NCBI GenBank assembly: GCA_017537105.1
Contig: JAFWBZ010000193.1
Span: 1 to 9,798, forward strand
Direction of reading: 5' to 3'
Source: Clostridia bacterium
Lineage (GTDB): Bacteria > Bacillota > Clostridia > Christensenellales > Aristaeellaceae
Length of the DNA stretch: 9,798 nt
In this document: one piece after another, positions 6,233-9,798 of the stretch
Position numbering within the stretch: position 1 is the first letter of the stretch
Layout of the letters: each line of letters begins with the position of its first letter
Translations under genes and position numbers: made by a program
The notes under the pieces: model-generated
The model's input: the letters and a program-made list of their open reading frames with translations, nothing else
Told to the model about the DNA's origin: nothing
The model's database searches: none

Positions 6233-7348
6233 TCACCGCAGATACTGCAATTCTGCAAAGCCCGTGTACGTCCTGCCGCTTGCGTCCGGCAGCGTGGTGA
6301 CCTTCGCGCGGTTGTCCACTGCGCTGATCAGCCACATCTCCGTCCCCTTGGGCACGGTGGCGACGATCGCGCTGGAGTTCCGCGTGCCCTCCCGGATGTT
6401 CAGCCCCGCCCGGGCGGTGATCTTCTTATAGCCGTCCCCGCACCGCTGCGTGCCCAGATAGAGATAGGGCAGGTAGAAGATGCCGCCATCGTATTGCACG
6501 CGCGCCCAGAAGCCGTTTTCATCCACGGCCTGCAGCGTCATTTCGACGTCCTTCTCCACCTGGATTCTCCCGCTCAGGTCGGTGGAGGACAGGAACAGGA
6601 AGTTGCCCTCCACCTGGGTGTAGACGATCGCGTTGATGTCGTTGGGATTCGTGGTGGTGATGTTCTCGGCGCGGCAGAAGCCGATCACGTTGCTGCTGCT
6701 GCGGATCTTCGCCCAGCTTCCCCGGGTCTCCAGCAGAGTGACCCGGTCTCCGAAGTACAGCGTGGAGAGCAGCAGATCGTTTCCGGAATCGTAGTAGACC
6801 TCCGCGGAGGAGCTGCCGCACCAGGCGGATCGGCCTTCGGAATACCGCTGGGAGTCCACGTAAGGCCGCAGGATGTAGCCGTAGTATTCACCCTTGTCTA
6901 TGCGCAGCCAGTCGCCCCGGGCCGTCATGGCGACGGCGTGCACCCGCTCGTCCCGATAGCAGTGGCCCAGTACGGAGGAGTTCACGTTGGGATAGCGGTA
7001 CACGTTGATCCGCTTCGGCTGGCAGTAGACGTGCGCGTTCAGGGTGTTGGGGTTGGTCGGGGTCAGCAGGCTGTCCTTGCAATAGCCCAGCACCCGGTTG
7101 ACGGTGTATACCTTCGCCCAGCCGTTTTTCGCATAGAGGCGCTTGAGGTTCTTTGCGTAGGGCACGATCTCGCGGACCTTGGACTGAATGTTTGGCTTGT
7201 CATACACGGTCAGGGTATAGGCGTTGACGTAGTATTCGGGCGCGTCCGCATCCCGATAGCTGGTGGACGCGAGGGCCTCCGCGCAGAAAAGGACGGAAAG
7301 GACCAGGGCCAGCAGCAGGCACAGCGCCCGTCGCGCAGGCATTGCCAT
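6233..7348 (-). CDS. Secreted protein with five SH3-like modules (paralogue A)
   Basis: 371 residues. The N-terminus is a Sec signal peptide: basic MAMPARR, a hydrophobic stretch to about 22, and likely cleavage after A25-L-A27. No lipobox is seen. The mature part is five bacterial SH3-like modules at about 39-98, 105-164, 182-233, 239-301 and 307-371. Each has the strand pattern ending in GWAKV, DWLRI, SWAKI or FWARV. Modules 1 and 3 both end in GYC or GFC (C90, C225), then the linker TNPNTLNA or TNPNDINA. The protein therefore looks like a repeated two-module unit plus one. Such modules usually bind cell-wall peptide or glycan. No enzyme domain, LPXTG signal or membrane anchor is present, so the role is unknown. 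The ribosome binding site is AAGGGGG, read on the minus strand. The gene is a paralogue of the gene at 7630-9027. Confidence 0.88.
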   Translation of the reverse strand: MAMPARRALCLLLALVLSVLFCAEALASTSYRDADAPEYYVNAYTLTVYDKPNIQSKVREIVPYAKNLKRLYAKNGWAKVYTVNRVLGYCKDSLLTPTNPNTLNAHVYCQPKRINVYRYPNVNSSVLGHCYRDERVHAVAMTARGDWLRIDKGEYYGYILRPYVDSQRYSEGRSAWCGSSSAEVYYDSGNDLLLSTLYFGDRVTLLETRGSWAKIRSSSNVIGFCRAENITTTNPNDINAIVYTQVEGNFLFLSSTDLSGRIQVEKDVEMTLQAVDENGFWARVQYDGGIFYLPYLYLGTQRCGDGYKKITARAGLNIREGTRNSSAIVATVPKGTEMWLISAVDNRAKVTTLPDASGRTYTGFAELQYLR

Positions 7349-7392
7349 GCTTCAGCCCCCTTTCCCCAAAAAACGCACTACTCCCCCAATAT

Positions 7393-7409
7393 TTACAGCA
7401 CCATTGTAA
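7393..7409 (-). promoter_or_regulatory. Candidate -10 region and overlapping dyad upstream of SH3 paralogue A
   Basis: On the minus strand TACAAT (7408 to 7403) is a 5/6 match to a -10 box, about 55 bases before the start codon. The -35 position shows no good match. The box lies inside a small dyad, TTACA (7393-7397) and TGTAA (7405-7409) with 7 bases between, which could be an operator. The rest of the 281-base stretch 7349-7629 holds the terminator and palindrome listed separately; I see no gene in it. Confidence 0.35.
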
Positions 7410-7523
7410 CATGAAAGCACGGAGGATTTGATTCGATTCTCTGAATAAAGTATGAATATTATGCAAATGCTGCGCAATGACTGAAAAAGGAGTGAAGAAA
7501 GCAATGCGCGGCTCTCCAGGGAG

Positions 7524-7535
7524 GCGCGGCCGCGC
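7524..7535. repeat. 12-bp perfect GC palindrome
   Basis: GCGCGGCCGCGC is self-complementary and sits directly beside the A-tract of the neighbouring terminator. An earlier GCGCGGC starting about 7507 can also pair with its right half. It may extend the terminator structure of the SH3 gene to its right, or arise by chance in GC-rich DNA. Confidence 0.4.
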
Positions 7536-7573
7536 AAAAAGCCCCTTCGAATCGCAGGATTTCGAAGGGGTTT
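7536..7573 (-). terminator. Intrinsic terminator of SH3 paralogue B
   Basis: CCCCTTCGAA (7542-7551) pairs with TTCGAAGGGG (7561-7570), a 10-bp perfect stem with a 9-base loop. Read on the minus strand the stem is followed by GCTTTTT, a good U-tract. It lies 57 bases past the stop codon at 7630, so paralogue B is probably not co-transcribed with paralogue A. Confidence 0.82.
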
Positions 7574-7629
7574 CTGTTCGCCGCGCTGTCGCCGATGACG
7601 GCGACGCCCGGCAGGAGAGGCAGCGCGAA

Positions 7630-9027
7630 TTACTCCGCCTTCAGGAACTGAAGCATCACGTAGCCGGTGCTGACAGGCGCGGTGCCGTCGCTGATCGTCT
7701 GCACCTTCGCGGCGGTCCCGGAGGACTCCAGCAGGTACAGCCGCGTACCCGCGGGCAGCGTGGCGAGAATCTCGGTGCCGTTTCGGTACAGCGACGCGTT
7801 CTCGGTGACCGTGACCACCCGGTAACCGTTGCCCGGGCGCGCGGGTCCGACGAACACATAGGGCGTGTAGTAGCGCCTGCCGCCGAAGCGGACCACGGCC
7901 CAGGACTGGGTGCTGTCCGTGCCGATCAGCGTCATCCTGGCGTTCTTGCCGATGCTTCCCGCGTGGGCGCTCTCGGAGGGGCTGTGGTACATGATCTTCC
8001 CGGAGACCTGGGCGTACACCGTCGCGTTCAGGGAGAGGGGATCGCTGGCGGAGAGCGCGGAGGCGGCACAGTAGGCCACGTATCCGGAGCCGGAGCGGAT
8101 CTTGGCGATGGTGTTGTCCTCCAGATAGCTCACGAGCTGCACGCTCTGGCCGAGGCTCAGACTGCCGATCTGCACCCAGCCGTCCGGGTTGACCATCACG
8201 GGCGTGCTGATGGCGGCGCACCACATGGCGGCGCCCTGGCTGGCCGGGAGGTCGTCGAGGGCAAAGCAGGGTACGAAGCCGAAGTGCGCGCCGTCGCTGA
8301 CCCGCGCCCACAGCCCGTCGGAGCTGATGGCGGTCATGGTGACCGTCTCGCCGGCGCGCAGCTGCCGGTACTGACCGCCCTTGCGGTCGGGCGTCCGATA
8401 CAGCGCGATGCGCTTCGGCTGGACGTACATCGTCCGGGACAGCGTATTCGGGTTGGAAGAGGAGAGCTGGTCCAGCCTGCAATAGCCGGATCGCTTGCCG
8501 CTGGTCACGCGGGCCCAGTCGTTCTGCGTGGCCGAGACGGAGAGCTGCTCCCCGAAGGGCACCCGCGCGATCACCCGCGCGCCGTCCGAGGCCGAGCGGC
8601 GGATCTGCGCCTGGCTCGCCACGACGTACATCACCATGTTGGCGGGAACGGCGGGCTGCTGGGCGTAGGAATCCGGGTCGAAGGGATTGTAGCCAGGGAT
8701 CGACGTGGGCATGCTCGTCGCAAAGGCGTCGCTGCCGGGCACGGCGGTGGGTCCAACGCCGAAGGGGTCGGCGTTGGGAACGCTGCCGATGGCCGGATCA
8801 GGGGTGCCCAGGTTGAACAGGTCGTTGGCGTTCGGCGCGGGTGTGGCGGTGGCCGCGGGCACCGGCGTGGCGGCCTCCGCGGAGCCAAAGGGACTGCCGG
8901 AGCTTTCAAACGCCTCGGGCACGTCAAAGGGATTGCCGGATTCCGCCAGCGCCAAGGGCGCGGCGGACAGAATCAGGGTGGCGGCAAGCAGCGCGCACAG
9001 CGCTCGCCGGATCCTGCTTGCGGTCAT
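7630..9027 (-). CDS. Secreted protein with Pro/Ala-rich linker and five SH3-like modules (paralogue B)
   Basis: 465 residues from the ATG at 9027. This start is preferred because AGGTGG lies just upstream; the GTG at 9036 falls within that site. A signal peptide covers 1-28 (basic SRIRR, hydrophobic core, ALA before E29). Residues 30-130 form a Pro/Ala/Thr/Gly-rich linker with four NPF, SPF or DPF repeats (about 32, 45, 87, 114). Five SH3-like modules follow at about 131-190, 197-256, 273-331, 335-395 and 401-465. They align in order with paralogue A: SNPNTLSRTMYVQPKRIALY here matches TNPNTLNAHVYCQPKRINVY there. C183, C270 and C320 have counterparts in A (C90, C177, C225), possibly in disulfides. 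The linker could span peptidoglycan. There is no catalytic domain or anchor. A cell-wall-binding role is inference. Confidence 0.9.
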   Translation of the reverse strand: MTASRIRRALCALLAATLILSAAPLALAESGNPFDVPEAFESSGSPFGSAEAATPVPAATATPAPNANDLFNLGTPDPAIGSVPNADPFGVGPTAVPGSDAFATSMPTSIPGYNPFDPDSYAQQPAVPANMVMYVVASQAQIRRSASDGARVIARVPFGEQLSVSATQNDWARVTSGKRSGYCRLDQLSSSNPNTLSRTMYVQPKRIALYRTPDRKGGQYRQLRAGETVTMTAISSDGLWARVSDGAHFGFVPCFALDDLPASQGAAMWCAAISTPVMVNPDGWVQIGSLSLGQSVQLVSYLEDNTIAKIRSGSGYVAYCAASALSASDPLSLNATVYAQVSGKIMYHSPSESAHAGSIGKNARMTLIGTDSTQSWAVVRFGGRRYYTPYVFVGPARPGNGYRVVTVTENASLYRNGTEILATLPAGTRLYLLESSGTAAKVQTISDGTAPVSTGYVMLQFLKAE

Positions 9028-9069
9028 CGTACCCACCTCTCTTTGTCAAGGGATTTCTTTGCATTCTCT

Positions 9070-9075
9070 ATTATA
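9070..9075 (-). promoter_or_regulatory. Candidate -10 box of SH3 paralogue B
   Basis: TATAAT on the minus strand, 43 bases upstream of the ATG at 9027. The -35 position (9093-9098, ACGATT) is poor. A TTGACA also occurs on this strand, but it lies downstream of the -10, next to the ribosome binding site, so it is not the partner. Confidence 0.42.
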
Positions 9076-9171
9076 AGGGCTCGGCGTGCGGGAATCGTGT
9101 CGAAATTGGGAAAATCTTTCGAACAATGCGCCGGCAATCGCGCAGCAGGGGTTCGAAGGTGCGGCTGAGGC

Positions 9172-9197
9172 GCGGGAAATAGGTTAAATATTCCCGC
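9172..9197. repeat. Inverted repeat upstream of the L7Ae promoter
   Basis: GCGGGAA (9172-9178) pairs with TTCCCGC (9191-9197), and two more pairs form if A9179 is bulged. It ends 16 bases before the -35 box at 9214 and is followed by CCCCCTTTTGC. It could block transcription coming from the left or bind a regulator. Apart from this and the two promoters, I see nothing in the 252 bases from 9028 to 9279. Confidence 0.4.
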
Positions 9198-9213
9198 TGC
9201 GGCCCCCTTTTGC

Positions 9214-9242
9214 TTGACACAAACGGCCCGGAATGGTATTAT
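9214..9242 (+). promoter_or_regulatory. Strong sigma-A-type promoter of the L7Ae/rpsL cluster
   Basis: TTGACA (9214-9219), a 17-base spacer, and TATTAT (9237-9242) give a perfect -35 and a 5/6 -10. The start codon is 38 bases after the -10, leaving a short leader with the ribosome binding site AAAGGGG (9264-9270). This is the best promoter in the window, as expected for ribosomal genes. Confidence 0.88.
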
Positions 9243-9279
9243 TTATAAGTCTGGGTTTGTCTGAAAGGGGTGTGCGCGC

Positions 9280-9522
9280 ATGCTTGAACGGCTGAAGAGC
9301 AGTGAAAAGGTCGTGGGTACGCGCAGACTCGTTCGCGCGATTCTGGCCGGTGAAATCGAAGAGGCCTATGTCGCGCAGGATGCCGATCTCTTCATCGTCC
9401 GTCAGGTGCGGGATGCCTGCAACCGGATGGGCGTGCGCATGGTGGAGGCCGAGTCCATGAAGGCGCTTGGCGAGGCCTGCGGCGTGGAGGTCAGGACCGC
9501 CTCGGCGGGCATTCGAAAGTAA
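9280..9522 (+). CDS. rplGB: L7Ae-family ribosomal/K-turn-binding protein (YbxF-like)
   Basis: 80 residues, the size of bacterial YbxF/L7Ae-like proteins. It is a small cytoplasmic RNA-binding protein of the L7Ae/L30e/S12e/Gadd45 fold; Bacillus YbxF binds kink-turn RNA. Family features are the early VVGTRRLVRAI segment (the usual form is GTKQTLKAI), AYVAQDAD in the second strand, and a C-terminal LGEACGVEVRTASAGI that matches the conserved LG.ACG..V..A hydrophobic RNA-contact loop. AAAGGGG lies 9 bases upstream. The family has a second paralogue, YlxQ, in the nusA-infB operon. The gene symbol here rests on position, because the next start looks like rpsL. Unlike in Bacillus subtilis, rpoC is not directly upstream. 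Confidence 0.92.
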   Translation: MLERLKSSEKVVGTRRLVRAILAGEIEEAYVAQDADLFIVRQVRDACNRMGVRMVEAESMKALGEACGVEVRTASAGIRK

Positions 9523-9527
9523 ACAAA

Positions 9528-9611
9528 CGGACAGAGGGTGCAAGCGCAGCGGCGAAGCCGCAAGACGCGCCCGAAACCCGCGCCTGCCGGAGGCAGTGGC
9601 GCGGGGCGAAA
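9528..9611 (+). repeat. Structured GC-rich direct repeat, copy 1
   Basis: Eighty-four bases repeated at 9630-9713 with one difference (A9533 versus T9635); bases 9534-9611 are identical to 9636-9713. The unit folds into two stem-loops. In the first, GGGTGC (9536-9541) pairs with GCGCCC (9567-9572), enclosing GCGGC-GAA-GCCGC (9549-9561). In the second, CCCGCGCC-TGCC (9577-9588) pairs with GGCA-GT-GGCGCGGG (9592-9605) over a GGA loop, 12 bp with a 2-base bulge. It starts six bases after the L7Ae stop. Confidence 0.9.
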
Positions 9612-9617
9612 ACAAGC

Positions 9618-9634
9618 GTCCGGCAGAGCCGGAC
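9618..9634 (+). repeat. Perfect hairpin between the two repeat copies
   Basis: GTCCGGC (9618-9624), loop AGA, GCCGGAC (9628-9634). It is a 7-bp stem whose right arm runs into the start of repeat copy 2. The three-base purine loop matches the style of the loops inside the repeats (GAA, GGA). Confidence 0.8.
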
Positions 9635-9713
9635 TGAGGGTGCAAGCGCAGCGGCGAAGCCGCAAGACGCGCCCGAAACCCGCGCCTGCCGGAGGCAGTG
9701 GCGCGGGGCGAAA
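9630..9713 (+). repeat. Structured GC-rich direct repeat, copy 2
   Basis: Second copy, offset by 102 bases from copy 1, with the same two stem-loops (inner hairpin 9651-9663; long hairpin 9679-9707). No U-tract follows (AAATGCTC), so it is not a standard terminator. The 272-base stretch 9523-9794 contains these repeats, the hairpin between them, and an 81-base unique tail ending in the next ribosome binding site. Confidence 0.9.
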
Positions 9714-9776
9714 TGCTCTTGTCCTTCCAGGGTTGCGGAAGTGTATATAGAGGCTAAAGAAGATCCATAATAGTTC

Positions 9777-9784
9777 AGGAGGTG
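9777..9784 (+). promoter_or_regulatory. Ribosome binding site of the gene starting at 9795
   Basis: AGGAGGTG is a near-perfect Shine-Dalgarno sequence, 10 bases before the ATG at 9795. Such strength suits a highly expressed ribosomal protein gene. Confidence 0.85.
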
Positions 9785-9794
9785 CTTTTCTTCA

Positions 9795-9798
9795 ATGC
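9795..9798 (+). CDS. rpsL: Start of next gene, probably rpsL (ribosomal protein S12), partial
   Basis: Only ATG plus one C is inside the window. A C as the first base of codon 2 fits the common S12 start Met-Pro-Thr. The gene order L7Ae-like then rpsL is standard in Bacillota. The identity is inferred from synteny, not from coding sequence. Confidence 0.5.

Noticed and set aside
6161..7414. Plus-strand open frame (417 codons) antisense to SH3 paralogue A
   Set aside because: It starts inside or beside the bidirectional terminator and has low-information composition. The minus strand explains the region.
9045..9050. TTGACA on the minus strand near the start of SH3 paralogue B
   Set aside because: No -10 box lies downstream within the needed distance before the coding region; the match is probably chance.
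7477..9168. Long plus-strand open frame (563 codons) antisense to SH3 paralogue B
   Set aside because: Its Gly/Arg/His/Ala-rich translation has no domain pattern and crosses a terminator and a promoter. The minus-strand frame has a signal peptide, repeated modules and a good ribosome binding site. It is a GC-bias shadow.
9536..9572. Kink-turn in the repeat unit
   Set aside because: One strand offers GA after a possible bulge, but the opposite strand has CA, so the tandem G-A pairs are incomplete. It is kept only as a test in the repeat finding.
9528..9713. CRISPR array
   Set aside because: There are only two units, 78-84 bp each, separated by an 18-base hairpin rather than a unique spacer, and there are no cas genes.
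9719..9749. Promoter directly upstream of probable rpsL (TTGTCC and TATATA)
   Set aside because: The spacing is 19 bases and both boxes are weak. The strong promoter at 9214 is enough to explain expression.
9538..9750. 70-codon basic open frame through the two repeats
   Set aside because: It begins at GTG without a ribosome binding site. The repeat offset of 102 is a multiple of three, so the repeated Arg-rich peptide simply follows from the DNA repeat. RNA structure explains the region better.

Overview
The window is high-GC DNA (my estimate is a little above 60%) with strong GGAGG-type ribosome binding sites. Two gene arrangements point to a Gram-positive bacterium, probably a high-GC member of the Clostridia in the Bacillota: a pheS-pheT junction, and an L7Ae-like gene just before what looks like rpsL. 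I cannot place it to genus. Secreted proteins built from many SH3-like modules, with no LPS or outer-membrane genes, fit a monoderm or related envelope, but that is inference.

Layout. Positions 1-5132 carry a plus-strand run: the last codons of probable pheS, pheT (Phe-tRNA synthetase beta subunit), a small zinc-dependent cytidine-deaminase-like gene, sfsA (PD-(D/E)XK nuclease family), and a FAD-dependent dehydrogenase that overlaps sfsA by the ATGA of stop and start. The genes are close enough for one transcript, but their products share no obvious pathway. A structured 128-bp gap follows, with two inverted repeats and a TATAAT-type promoter. It leads into a single short-chain dehydrogenase that resembles sorbitol-6-phosphate 2-dehydrogenase (SrlD).

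A strong bidirectional terminator at about 6179-6209 separates this gene from two minus-strand genes. These encode secreted paralogues, each with a signal peptide followed by five SH3-like modules in the same order. The longer one also has a Pro/Ala/Thr-rich linker of about 100 residues. Each gene seems to have its own promoter, and the distal one has its own terminator, so they are probably separate transcripts.

At the right edge, a consensus sigma-A promoter drives an 80-residue L7Ae-family RNA-binding protein. This is followed by a 272-bp gap holding two 78-bp identical GC-rich repeats, then a strong ribosome binding site and the first codon of a gene that by synteny should be rpsL. rpoBC is not upstream, so the ribosomal cluster begins here with its own promoter.

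Most of the window is housekeeping or accessory sequence. I do not see a clear new defence or mobile system. The parts most worth following up are the duplicated structured repeats before rpsL, the SH3 paralogue pair, the 36-bp inverted repeat at the dehydrogenase promoter, and the G-rich structure at the sfsA/FAD-gene junction.
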